Source: Gammaproteobacteria bacterium
Lineage (GTDB): Bacteria > Pseudomonadota > Gammaproteobacteria > JAKDMP01
Length of the DNA stretch: 32,431 nt
Direction of reading: 5' to 3'
NCBI GenBank assembly: GCA_030452225.1
Contig: JAKDMP010000008.1
Coordinates: 1-32,431, forward strand
Part shown: in pieces, positions 8,210-16,886 of the stretch
How positions within the stretch are numbered: the first letter of the stretch is position 1
Layout of the letters: each line of letters begins with the position of its first letter
The notes under the pieces: generated by a model
Seen by the model: the letters and a program-made list of their open reading frames with translations, nothing else
Databases searched by the model: none
What the model was told of the DNA's origin: nothing
Program-made: the position numbers and the translations under genes

Positions 8210-9745
8210 TCAAGCCGCGGCGGTGCGCGGTTCGAAATCCTCGGGAAAATGATTGAGGGCGGAGAGCACCGGAAACGGTGCCATGCCGCCGTGAGCGCAC
8301 AGCGAGCCCTGGATCATGGTCTCGCACAGTTCGCGCAGCAATTCGATGTTGGCCTCGCGGTTATCGTCGGCCGTGATCCGGTCGATCACTTCCTGGGCGC
8401 GCACCGAGCCGACGCGGCAGGGGGTGCACTTGCCGCAGGACTCGATGGCGCAGAACTCCATCGCAAACCGGGCCTGGGCGGCCATGTCCACGCTGTCGTC
8501 GAAAACGACGACCCCGCCATGGCCGATTATGGCCTTTACGTCGGCAAACTCCTCGTAGCCCAACGGCGTATCGAACCGTTCGGGCGGCAGGTAGGCACCC
8601 AGCGGTCCGCCGACCTGCACGGCCCGTACCGGCCGCCCACTGGCCGAGCCGCCGCCGAGCTCGTCGATTACATGCCCCAGCGTGACGCCGAAGGGCAACT
8701 CGTAAAGCCCCGGGCGCTTGATGTTGCCGCAGAGCTGGACGGTGAGCGTGCCGCGCGACCGGTTGATGCCCAGGGCGTGGTGCGCCGGTGCGCCCTGCAC
8801 AAAAATTGCGGGCACGGTAGCCAGGGTGATGACGTTGTTCATCACCGTCGGTTTGCCGAGAAAACCCCGGACCGCCGGGAGCGGCGGCTTGTAGCGCACC
8901 TCCCCGCGTTTGCCTTCCAGGCTCTCCAGGAGCGAGGTTTCCTCGCCACAGATGTAGGCGCCCGCACCGACCCGGATCTCGATGTCGAAGGCCTGCGCGG
9001 ATCCGAGGATGGCGTCGCCCAGCATGCCGTTGGCCCGCGCGGCCACGAGTGCCATCTCCAGACTGCGCCGGGCGTCGGGGTATTCGGAGCGCAGATAGAT
9101 GTAGCCCCGCTCCGCACCCACCGCCAGCGCGGCGATCGCCATGCCTTCGAGAAGGCAGAGCGGATCGCCTTCCAAGAGCATACGGTCGGCAAAGGTGCCG
9201 CTGTCACCCTCGTCGGCGTTGCAGACGACATACTTCGGGGAATTGTCCGCCTCGTGCACCGTCTGCCACTTGACGCCCGTCGGGAAGCCGGCTCCGCCGC
9301 GCCCACGCAGGCCCGATTCCCTGACCGCTTTCAGAATGTCCTGCGGCGTCATCCCCAGCGCCTTGCGCAGGCCGTCCGTACCGCCGTGAGCCACGTAGTC
9401 TTCCCAGTCGGCGGGCACCACCACCCCGCTGCGGCCAAGTGCCCAGCGTTGCTGGCCCTGGTCCGCCAGCATCCTGTCGAGGTCGCCAACGCACAGGGAA
9501 TGCTCCGCGGTGCCGTTTTGCATCGCCGCCAACAACGCCGGGACGTCTTCGGCGGCGACCGGCCCGTAGCCGATCCGGCGGCCGTCCCGTTCGATTTCCA
9601 CCAAGGGCTCCAGCCAGTAGAGTCCGCGCGAGCCCGTGCGCACAACCTTCGCACCCGCCTGCGCCAGCGCCGCGGCGGTTTCGGCGGCGCCGATGGCATT
9701 GGCCGAACTGTCGCCGGGTACGAAGACGCGGGTCGCGGGCTTCAT
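8210..9745 (-). CDS. fdsB: NAD-dependent formate dehydrogenase beta subunit (NuoF-like)
   Basis: MKPATRVFVPGDSSANAIG...GLRGRGGAGFPTGVKW...YVVCNADEGDSGTFADR...GAGAYICGEETSLLESLEG...ESCGKCTPCRVG. TAATG junction with fdsG; an alternative start lies at 9757. Confidence 0.94.
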   Translation of the reverse strand: MKPATRVFVPGDSSANAIGAAETAAALAQAGAKVVRTGSRGLYWLEPLVEIERDGRRIGYGPVAAEDVPALLAAMQNGTAEHSLCVGDLDRMLADQGQQRWALGRSGVVVPADWEDYVAHGGTDGLRKALGMTPQDILKAVRESGLRGRGGAGFPTGVKWQTVHEADNSPKYVVCNADEGDSGTFADRMLLEGDPLCLLEGMAIAALAVGAERGYIYLRSEYPDARRSLEMALVAARANGMLGDAILGSAQAFDIEIRVGAGAYICGEETSLLESLEGKRGEVRYKPPLPAVRGFLGKPTVMNNVITLATVPAIFVQGAPAHHALGINRSRGTLTVQLCGNIKRPGLYELPFGVTLGHVIDELGGGSASGRPVRAVQVGGPLGAYLPPERFDTPLGYEEFADVKAIIGHGGVVVFDDSVDMAAQARFAMEFCAIESCGKCTPCRVGSVRAQEVIDRITADDNREANIELLRELCETMIQGSLCAHGGMAPFPVLSALNHFPEDFEPRTAAA

Positions 9746-10209
9746 TACGGCGTGCATGACCGGCCAACCTTGGCGGCGGCCAATCGCGACACGCGTTCCG
9801 GCGTAAAGCGACCGAGCGTCCTCCCGTCGAGCTGCACCGAGGGCGCACAGGCACAGTTGCCGAGACAATACACGGCTTGTACTTCGAACGGAGAGTCGGG
9901 CTCCGCGGCCAGGGCTTCGGCCGCGGCCCAGACTTCGCGCCCGCCCACCGCCTGACAGGCCTCGGCACGGCAAACTCTGAGCCGGCGCCGGCGCGCCGGG
10001 CGATCGCGGAAGTCATGATAAAAGCTGACAACGCCGAAAACCTCGGCGCGCGTGAGATTGAGGGCCTCGGCGATCCGCCGGATGGCGGCATCGGAAATAT
10101 ACCCGAATCGGTCCTGAACCTCGTGGAGAATCGGCAAGAGGGGCGCGTCGCGCCGAGCGTGACGTTCGCAGATGTCATCGATCCCGGACATATCGCTCAT
10201 CGGCTCCAT
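9745..10209 (-). CDS. fdsG: NAD-dependent formate dehydrogenase gamma subunit (NuoE-like)
   Basis: LLPILHEVQDRFGYISDAAIRRIAEALNLTRAEVFGVVSFYHDFR...VCRAEACQAVGG...VYCLGNCACAPSVQLDG: NuoE-type 2Fe-2S protein. Confidence 0.94.
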   Translation of the reverse strand: MEPMSDMSGIDDICERHARRDAPLLPILHEVQDRFGYISDAAIRRIAEALNLTRAEVFGVVSFYHDFRDRPARRRRLRVCRAEACQAVGGREVWAAAEALAAEPDSPFEVQAVYCLGNCACAPSVQLDGRTLGRFTPERVSRLAAAKVGRSCTP

Positions 10210-10530
10210 GCACTGCGCTTGGCGGAAACGAAATGGTTCTTGTCGACGGTTCCGGAGGAATCCGGCAATGGGTTGATATCAGCAAGAGTACTCCCCTGCG
10301 GCGGCCAACGCAAGCAAGGCCGGCACCGCGCCGGGCCAAAGCCGCAACACCCGCGGTATGCAATATCAAGTTCCCTTTTACTTCGCGAGCACAAGTCATG
10401 AGAATTGAACCATTTTCAGGAAGCAAAGACAGATCGATGAGGAGACTCGAACCCATGACTTTGCGTCGCGAAAACGAGTCCAGTGACAGGCTCGGCTTTC
10501 AAACTTTTGTTCGACAGTGGTCCGTTTGCT

Positions 10531-11091
10531 TCAATCATGCCGGTGGCGAAACCGCCACGGCGGCTCTCGCCTGCCGGGCGGAAAGGCCCACAGGCCGCGC
10601 CGGGCCGCTCGCGCCGATTGCTGCGCCTCGGTATAGGTTTCGTTCGTGAAGCCGCGGTAAGCCCAAGCCCAACCCTGGCGTACCATGGCGAGGTTGAGGT
10701 TCCGGCTGTTCACCCTGAGAACGCCCAGTGTTCTTCCGTAATCGTCCTCGCCGGTACTCGTCAGGGTCACGAAATGGCCGGCAATCAGCGAGATGAGAGC
10801 CGACCTGGCCTGTGTGCCGCCCGGCTGGCCGGGCTTGTGCCAATAAGGATGGGCGACCTCCGGAGCATCGATATAGTCCAGCCTGACCTTGACCCTTTTG
10901 CCGTTGCAGCGCATCCAGACCGTATCGCCGTCGATGACCTGTTGGACCGGGCCCGTACAGCTCGGCTGGTAAGCCGCGGCGCCGGGTGACCAGCCAAGCC
11001 AGGCGTGCAACACATTTCCGGGTGTGTAATGCAGGATCAAACCCGCGACAATCGCCACGGCCAGCGCACCGCCCAGTACCCGCTTGATCAT
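10531..11091 (-). CDS. Thermonuclease (SNase)-like protein with N-terminal TM/signal segment
   Basis: MIKRVLGGALAVAIVAGLILHY... then VQQVIDGDTVWMRCNGKRVKVRLDYIDAPEVAHPY...YGRTLGVLRVNSRNLNLAMVRQGWAWAYR: SNase core motifs. Confidence 0.88.
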   Translation of the reverse strand: MIKRVLGGALAVAIVAGLILHYTPGNVLHAWLGWSPGAAAYQPSCTGPVQQVIDGDTVWMRCNGKRVKVRLDYIDAPEVAHPYWHKPGQPGGTQARSALISLIAGHFVTLTSTGEDDYGRTLGVLRVNSRNLNLAMVRQGWAWAYRGFTNETYTEAQQSARAARRGLWAFPPGRREPPWRFRHRHD

Positions 11092-11157
11092 GGTTCCGAC
11101 CCCTCCACTTTCTTCAGCTTGGCAATCCCGGAAGCCTCAAGATGTTAGCATTCCGTC

Positions 11158-11847
11158 ATGACTCCACATTTGCACAATCCCGCAGGTCCACGTTTATGGA
11201 CAGTCTTGCTGCGCCAAGACTCGCAAAGCGCCCTGAAACGAGCCTGGAGGAATGTGGCGCAAGGCCGAGACGACAAGGACGCCAGTGCGGTTTTGCAGGA
11301 TTTGCGTAAAAGAACAAGGATTTGGGCGAACAATCCGGACGGATTGTCGGAGACGCGCACGGAACTGATGGACAGCGTGGATCGAGGGCTGCTGCATCGT
11401 GGATTGATGCAGCTCGATCCGGATACGGTGCAAACCGTGCTGGACCGGATGCCCGAGTTGCCCGCCTCCTCCACAGACCTTGCCCGCTTGATTGCCGCAA
11501 ACGAGTTGCGCACGGCGGTCATCCGCAACTGGGCCGGGAGGTACTACGGCGACCGCGCCCAAGGTGACTGGTTCGATGCCTATTGCCGGGCGGCCGAAAT
11601 GCGCCAGGCGAGCGCCGCAAGGGATCTCGAACGCCTGGCGGGCGAGCCGACGGCTGCCATCCAGAACCATATCGATGCCGCCATTCGCGGTTTGAATACT
11701 TCCCTGCGCCTGCGTCTGCTGCAGGCGCCGCGCGGCAGGAAAATCGGGCATCGCAGCCTGCAAACCCGCTTGCGTCAATTTTTGGGCCTCGCTCAGCGTC
11801 AGCCTGTCAACGAGTCCTCCGGCACTTTGCCGCCCTCTTCCACCTGA
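11158..11847 (+). CDS. Hypothetical protein, family not recognised
   Basis: 229-aa ORF in the coding orientation of the downstream gene, predicted mostly helical with an Arg-rich C-terminus. No known domain recognised by eye. Confidence 0.6.
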   Translation: MTPHLHNPAGPRLWTVLLRQDSQSALKRAWRNVAQGRDDKDASAVLQDLRKRTRIWANNPDGLSETRTELMDSVDRGLLHRGLMQLDPDTVQTVLDRMPELPASSTDLARLIAANELRTAVIRNWAGRYYGDRAQGDWFDAYCRAAEMRQASAARDLERLAGEPTAAIQNHIDAAIRGLNTSLRLRLLQAPRGRKIGHRSLQTRLRQFLGLAQRQPVNESSGTLPPSST

Positions 11848-11888
11848 ACCCTCACCGTCTTGTTTTCTTGCATCAATACGAGAAACCC

Positions 11889-13919
11889 ATGAATACGAAA
11901 ACCGACTTCCAGCACTGGAAAATGGAAACGGATGACTCCGGTATTGCATGGCTGGGCTTCGACCTGGCCGAAAGCCACACCAATACCCTGGGCTCAGCCG
12001 TCATGCGCGAACTTTCGCAGGCTCTGGACACGATCGCGGGCGGATCCCCGCGTGCCGTGGTCGTCCATTCGCTCAAGAAGAACGGCTTTGCCGCCGGCGC
12101 CGACATCAACGAATTCACCAAGCTCGAGAACGAGTCCCAGGCTTTCGAAATGATTCGCAGCGGTCAAAAGGTGCTCGACAAACTCGAGGCACTGCCCTGC
12201 CCCACGGTCGCCATGCTCCACGGCTTTGTGCTCGGCGGCGGCCTGGAACTCGCACTCGCTTGCCGCTATCGCATAGCGGCCGACGATGCGCGTACCCAGC
12301 TCGGCTTTCCCGAGGTCAAACTCGGCATCCATCCCGGCTTCGGCGGCAGCATCCGCAGCGTGAACGTCATGGGCGTCACGGCGGCGATGAAACTCATGCT
12401 TACCGGCCGTTCGCTCAAGGCCTCGAAGGCGCACGGCCAGGGGCTGGTGGACCGACTGGCCAAGCCGGACAAGCTCAAGGAACAGGCCGCGAAGCTCGCC
12501 CTCTCCCCGCCTTCACCTGCGAAAGCGCCGATGATGCAGCGCCTGCTCGGCACCGCGGTGCTGCGGCCGTTGATCGCGGGCCAGCTCCGCAAGCAGACTG
12601 CCGCCAAGGTCCGCAAGCAGCATTACCCCGCGCCGTTCGCCATGATCGACCTGTGGCAGGCGACCGGTGCCAGGCCGGTGCAGGCCAGCTACGAGGCCGA
12701 AGCGCACTCCATCGCCCGTCTCATGTGCGGCGAGACGGCCCGCAATCTCGTGCGCGTCTTCTTCCTGCAAAACCGGCTCAAAAGCCTGGGGCGCAAGACG
12801 GAGTTCAAGCTGCGCCGCGTGCATGTGATCGGTGCCGGCACGATGGGCGGCGACATCGCCGCCTGGTGCGCCTCGCGAGGTTTCGAGGTCAGCGTGCAGG
12901 ACCAAAAGGCCGAATACGTCGAAAAGGCCTTCGCCCGCGCACGCAAATACTTCGCCAAGCGTCTCAAGGACGAGAAAAAGATCGAGGAAGCGGCCGCGCG
13001 CCTGAAAATGGATCTTGACGGCGACAACATCGCCGGGGCGGATGTCGTGATCGAGGCCATCATCGAAAACCGGGAGGCCAAGACCACCCTGCTCCGCGAA
13101 GTGGAAACGCGTCTCGCCAAGGGCGCCGTGTTGGCCACCAACACCTCGAGCATTCCGCTGGAAGAATTGGCCGAAGCGCTCGAGCAGCCGTCGCGCCTGA
13201 TCGGCCTGCACTTTTTCAACCCGGTTACGAAGATGCCGCTGGTGGAAGTGATCGCCGGCAACCAGAGTGCGGATGAGGCCCTGGCGCACGGCCTTGCCGC
13301 CGTGCGCGCCATGGGAAAACTGCCCGTACCGGTGAAAAGCGCGCCCGGCTTTCTCGTCAACCGCATCCTGGCGCCCTACATGATGGCGGCCCTCAGGGCC
13401 TGGGACGAAGGCATCGCGCTGGAGGCCCTCGATCGCGCGGCCGAGGATTTCGGCATGCCCATGGGGCCGGCCGAACTCGCCGACACCGTGGGTCTCGACG
13501 TCCTGTTCGCCGTAGCCGAAGTGCTCAAGGATACCGTCTCGATGGAACCGCCGAAAGCCATGCACGAACTCGTGGAGGCCGGCAAGACGGGTCGCAAGAG
13601 CGGCCAGGGGCTGTACCGCTGGGAAGACGGCAAGGCGGTCAAGGACAAAAGCAAGGCAGGCGCAACCAATACCGACCTGCAGGATCGGCTCATCATGCCC
13701 TACCTGAACGAGGCGGTGTGCGCGCTGCGCGAGGGGATCGTCGAGGATGCGGACCTGCTCGATGCCGGCGCGATCTTCGGCACCGGCTTCGCCCCGTTCC
13801 GCGGCGGCCCGATTCATTATGCGCGTACGCATACCGCCGAATTCAAGCAATTGCTCGAATCACTTGCGCAGCAACATGGTGAATTCTATCGGCCCGACGC
13901 CGGCTGGGATTCGCTCTGA
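11889..13919 (+). CDS. Bifunctional enoyl-CoA hydratase / 3-hydroxyacyl-CoA dehydrogenase (FadJ/FadB-like)
   Basis: Crotonase motifs (GADINEFTKLE, LHGFVLGGGLELALACRYRIA) fused to HAD (VHVIGAGTMGGDIAAWCA, NTSSIPLEELAE, GLHFFNPVTKMPLVEVI). Start MNTKTDFQHWK at 11889. Confidence 0.93.
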   Translation: MNTKTDFQHWKMETDDSGIAWLGFDLAESHTNTLGSAVMRELSQALDTIAGGSPRAVVVHSLKKNGFAAGADINEFTKLENESQAFEMIRSGQKVLDKLEALPCPTVAMLHGFVLGGGLELALACRYRIAADDARTQLGFPEVKLGIHPGFGGSIRSVNVMGVTAAMKLMLTGRSLKASKAHGQGLVDRLAKPDKLKEQAAKLALSPPSPAKAPMMQRLLGTAVLRPLIAGQLRKQTAAKVRKQHYPAPFAMIDLWQATGARPVQASYEAEAHSIARLMCGETARNLVRVFFLQNRLKSLGRKTEFKLRRVHVIGAGTMGGDIAAWCASRGFEVSVQDQKAEYVEKAFARARKYFAKRLKDEKKIEEAAARLKMDLDGDNIAGADVVIEAIIENREAKTTLLREVETRLAKGAVLATNTSSIPLEELAEALEQPSRLIGLHFFNPVTKMPLVEVIAGNQSADEALAHGLAAVRAMGKLPVPVKSAPGFLVNRILAPYMMAALRAWDEGIALEALDRAAEDFGMPMGPAELADTVGLDVLFAVAEVLKDTVSMEPPKAMHELVEAGKTGRKSGQGLYRWEDGKAVKDKSKAGATNTDLQDRLIMPYLNEAVCALREGIVEDADLLDAGAIFGTGFAPFRGGPIHYARTHTAEFKQLLESLAQQHGEFYRPDAGWDSL

Positions 13920-14326
13920 TGTACTTTGACGATCCGCCGACAGATCGGCAGGCCATGATCACCGCCGTCGCCATGCCCAGCGACACCAATGCCCTGGGCG
14001 ACATCTTCGGCGGCTGGCTGATGTCCCAGGCCGATATCGCCGGCGCCATCCTCGCCTATCGCCGCGCCGGCGGGCGCGTCGTCACCGTTGCGGTGGACTG
14101 CTTCAATTTCATCCTGCCCGTCTATGTAGGCGACCGGGTCATCTTTTACGCCGACCTGGCCAGGACCGGCAAGACTTCCATCAAGGTGGACCTGAGCATT
14201 TTCGCGCAGAGCAATTGGGACGACGGCGCCATTCGCCGCGTGGCCACGGGATCCATGATCTATGTACACATCGACGAGGCTCGTCGCCCCACCCCCATCG
14301 AGGGCGACGCCAAGTCGCAAGACTGA
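13919..14326 (+). CDS. Acyl-CoA thioesterase, hotdog fold (YciA-like)
   Basis: MITAVAMPSDTNALGDIFGGWLMSQADIAGAILAYRRAGGRVVTVAVD...: YciA/BFIT hotdog pattern. TGATG overlap with the upstream gene. Confidence 0.9.
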   Translation: MYFDDPPTDRQAMITAVAMPSDTNALGDIFGGWLMSQADIAGAILAYRRAGGRVVTVAVDCFNFILPVYVGDRVIFYADLARTGKTSIKVDLSIFAQSNWDDGAIRRVATGSMIYVHIDEARRPTPIEGDAKSQD

Positions 14327-14341
14327 CCAGGAGACCAACAC

Positions 14342-15595
14342 ATGAGTCCAGTATCAACGGGAATTTTCGAACGGCTCGAATCAGAGGTTCGCACGTATTG
14401 CCGGACTTACCCGACCGTTTTCGACACCGCGAACAACGCGCGGCAGCGCGATGTCGGCGGGCGCGAATTCATCGATTTTTTCGGCGGCGCCGGCGTACTC
14501 AATTACGGCCACAACAACGCGCGCATGCGTCAGGCCATGATCGACTACATGATGGCCGACGGCGTGGCCCACAGCCTGGATTTTTACACTCGCGCCAAGG
14601 CCGAATTCATGACACGCTTCGAGGAGGTCATCCTCAAGCCGCGCGCGCTCGACTACAAGCTGCAGTTTCCCGCGCCGACCGGTACCAACGTGGTCGAAGC
14701 CGCCCTGAAGCTCGCGCGCAAGGCCACCGGCCGCATGGATGTCATCGCCTTCACCAACGGCTTCCACGGCATGAGCCTGGGCGCCCTCGCCTGCACCGGC
14801 AATGCACACTTTCGCGATGCGGCCGGCGTGCCGCTCGATCATGTCCTTCGCGTACCCTACGACGGCTTCGCCGGCGAAGGCCGGAATTCCCTCGACGTAT
14901 TGGAGCGCGAACTGGACGACGCCTCCAGCGGCATCGCGCCCCCCGCCGCCTTCATCGTCGAGACCATCCAGGCCGAAGGCGGCGTCAACGTCGCGAGCCG
15001 CGAATGGCTGCAATCCCTGCAGAAACTGGCGCGCAAGCACGGAAGCCTGCTCATCGTCGACGACATCCAGGTCGGCAACGGGCGCACGGGCCGGTTTTTC
15101 AGCTTCGAGGATCACGGCATCGAACCCGATCTCGTCTGCCTCGCCAAGGGGATCGGCGGCTACGGTACCCCGCTCGGCCTGCTCTTGATCCGGCCCGAAT
15201 ACGACATGTGGAAACCGGGCGAGCACACCGGCACCTTCCGCGGCCAGGATCTCTCCTTCGTGGCCGGTGCGGAGGCGCTCAATTATTACAAGACGCCCGA
15301 TTTCCTCGACGCCGTGCGTGGCAAAGGGGAAGGTGTGAAGGCCAAGCTGGAATCGATCGCCGCACGGAAGGAAGGCATACGGCTTCGCGGCCGCGGCATG
15401 ATCTACGGGCTGGATTTCGGCAGCGGCGAACGCGCCGCCAAGGTAATCAAGGCTGCGTTCGAGACAGGACTTCTGATCGGCGGCTGCGGCACCGACGGCC
15501 GCGTCCTCAAATTCATGTCGCCGCTCACGATCGAGGACGACACCCTCTCGGAAGGACTCGATCTTCTCGAACAGGCGGTAAGGGAGGCGGCATGA
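14342..15595 (+). CDS. ectB: EctB-like diaminobutyrate/2-oxoglutarate class III aminotransferase
   Basis: IFERLESEVRTYCRTYPTVFDTANNARQRDVGGREFIDFFGGAGVLNYGHNN...LQFPAPTGTNVVEAALKLARKATGR...IVDDIQVGNGRTGRFFSFEDHGIEPDLVCLAKGIGGYG: strong EctB-family pattern. In vivo direction (synthesis or degradation) not determinable. Confidence 0.82.
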   Translation: MSPVSTGIFERLESEVRTYCRTYPTVFDTANNARQRDVGGREFIDFFGGAGVLNYGHNNARMRQAMIDYMMADGVAHSLDFYTRAKAEFMTRFEEVILKPRALDYKLQFPAPTGTNVVEAALKLARKATGRMDVIAFTNGFHGMSLGALACTGNAHFRDAAGVPLDHVLRVPYDGFAGEGRNSLDVLERELDDASSGIAPPAAFIVETIQAEGGVNVASREWLQSLQKLARKHGSLLIVDDIQVGNGRTGRFFSFEDHGIEPDLVCLAKGIGGYGTPLGLLLIRPEYDMWKPGEHTGTFRGQDLSFVAGAEALNYYKTPDFLDAVRGKGEGVKAKLESIAARKEGIRLRGRGMIYGLDFGSGERAAKVIKAAFETGLLIGGCGTDGRVLKFMSPLTIEDDTLSEGLDLLEQAVREAA

Positions 15596-16752
15596 GGGAC
15601 CACGCCGGCCTCCCCTTTGCCTTCACCGAATACGAACGCCGTATGCGGGAATTGCGGGAACGCATGGCTTATCGCGGCCTCGATGCCGTGGTGATTTCCG
15701 ACCCGGAGAACATGACCTACCTGACCGGCCACCAGACCACGGGCTACTCCTTTTTCCAGGCCCTGCTGATTCCGTTGGAAAGCGAGCCCATCAGCGTTAC
15801 CCGGCAAATGGAAGCATCCAACATCGAGCACCGGACCTGGGTGGAAGATGCGCGCTATTACAGCGATACCGGGGACGCGCTGCAGATGCTCTACAGCGTG
15901 ATCACCGAACTCGACCTGGAGCGCAAACATGTCGGCTACGAGCGCAACAGCTACTTTTTCCCGGCCTACCAGCAGGATCGTCTGCATACCATGTTCGAGG
16001 ACGGCGCCCTGCGCGACTGCTACGGCATCGTGGAGGCCGGCCGCCTGACCAAGTCGGAAGCCGAGATTGCCATCATGCAGAAAGCGGCCCGGGCCACCGA
16101 GGCCGGCATGCAGGCCGGCCTCGATGCGGCCGGCGAAGGCGTGAACGAAAACGACATCGCGGCAGCCTCCTGCGCCGCCATGTTCGGCGCCGGCGGGGAA
16201 TATCCGGCCGTCTTGCCGTACATCACCTCCGGGCCGCGTACCATGATTGGTCACGCCACCTGGGAAGGCCGTACCGTGCAGCCCGGCGAGCACGTGTTCC
16301 TGGAAATGGCGGGCTGCGTCCAGCGTTACCACACCGCCATGATGCGCACCGTGGTACTGGGGAAGCCGTCACGTTCCATGTGCAAGGCCGAAGCGATCAT
16401 GCTCAAGGCGCTGGATGAAGTGGAGGAGCTGATCCGTCCGGGCGTTACCGTCTCCGACGTGGACAATCTTGTTCGGCAGATCATCAGCGAGAACGACATT
16501 GGCGCAAGCCTGGTTACCAGGGCGGGCTATTCCATCGGCATTGCCTTCGCGCCGAGCTGGGACGAAGGTTACATGCTCAGCCTGAAACAGGGCTCGTTCG
16601 AGATCCTCGAAGCCGGCATGACCATCCACATCATTCCCTGGATGTGGGGCATTGACGGCGACAAGACCTGCGGCATCTCTGACACCATCCGTGTGACCGA
16701 TGACGGCTGCGAATCCTTCTTCACTCTAGACCGCCGCTTCACCGTCAAGTAG
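15592..16752 (+). CDS. M24-family peptidase-fold enzyme, ectoine hydrolase (DoeA/EutD)-like or creatinase/Xaa-Pro-like
   Basis: YRGLDAVVISDPENMTYLTGHQTTGYSFFQALLIP... with the C-terminal pita-bread domain. ATGA overlap with the EctB-like gene supports linked function. Confidence 0.75.
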   Translation: MRDHAGLPFAFTEYERRMRELRERMAYRGLDAVVISDPENMTYLTGHQTTGYSFFQALLIPLESEPISVTRQMEASNIEHRTWVEDARYYSDTGDALQMLYSVITELDLERKHVGYERNSYFFPAYQQDRLHTMFEDGALRDCYGIVEAGRLTKSEAEIAIMQKAARATEAGMQAGLDAAGEGVNENDIAAASCAAMFGAGGEYPAVLPYITSGPRTMIGHATWEGRTVQPGEHVFLEMAGCVQRYHTAMMRTVVLGKPSRSMCKAEAIMLKALDEVEELIRPGVTVSDVDNLVRQIISENDIGASLVTRAGYSIGIAFAPSWDEGYMLSLKQGSFEILEAGMTIHIIPWMWGIDGDKTCGISDTIRVTDDGCESFFTLDRRFTVK

Positions 16753-16770
16753 GAGCAAGCCCACTCCTAC
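16749..16770. repeat. Single REP-like hairpin overlapping the stop codon of the M24 gene
   Basis: GTAGGAG-CAAGCCCA-CTCCTAC, perfect 7-bp arms; TAG stop at 16750-16752 lies in the left arm. Confidence 0.6.
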
Positions 16771-16795
16771 CGCGCATGGCGCCATAAACGGAATT

Positions 16796-16862
16796 GTAGG
16801 AGCGCGCCATGCGCGCGACCGCTATGCGTGATATTTTGTCGCGGCCATGGGCCGCTCCTGCA
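16796..16862. repeat. REPIN-like inverted REP pair
   Basis: GTAGGAGCGCGCCATGCGCGCGACC...TTTGTCGCGGCCATGGGCCGCTCCTGC: two palindromic units in inverted orientation. Confidence 0.75.
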
Positions 16863-16886
16863 CCCGGCATTGTGACGTGTAGCCCT

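Noticed and set aside
5278-8256. 992-aa plus-strand ORF opposite fdsA
   Set aside because: Shadow ORF from high GC; the opposite strand encodes an unambiguous FdsA with all Fe-S motifs.
8189-9955. 588-aa plus-strand ORF opposite fdsB
   Set aside because: Antisense shadow of FdsB; low-complexity His/Arg/Gly-rich translation with no domain.
10435-10470. tRNA-like 3' fragment (GGGTTCGAGTCTCCTC on the minus strand)
   Set aside because: T-stem does not pair properly and no cloverleaf could be assembled.
12513-13850. 445-aa minus-strand ORF opposite the FadJ-like gene
   Set aside because: Antisense shadow of a clearly recognised enzyme.
14215-16752. 845-aa ORF extending the M24 gene upstream through the aminotransferase
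   Set aside because: The N-terminal half is an out-of-frame reading of the EctB-like gene; the real start is the ATGA overlap at 15592.
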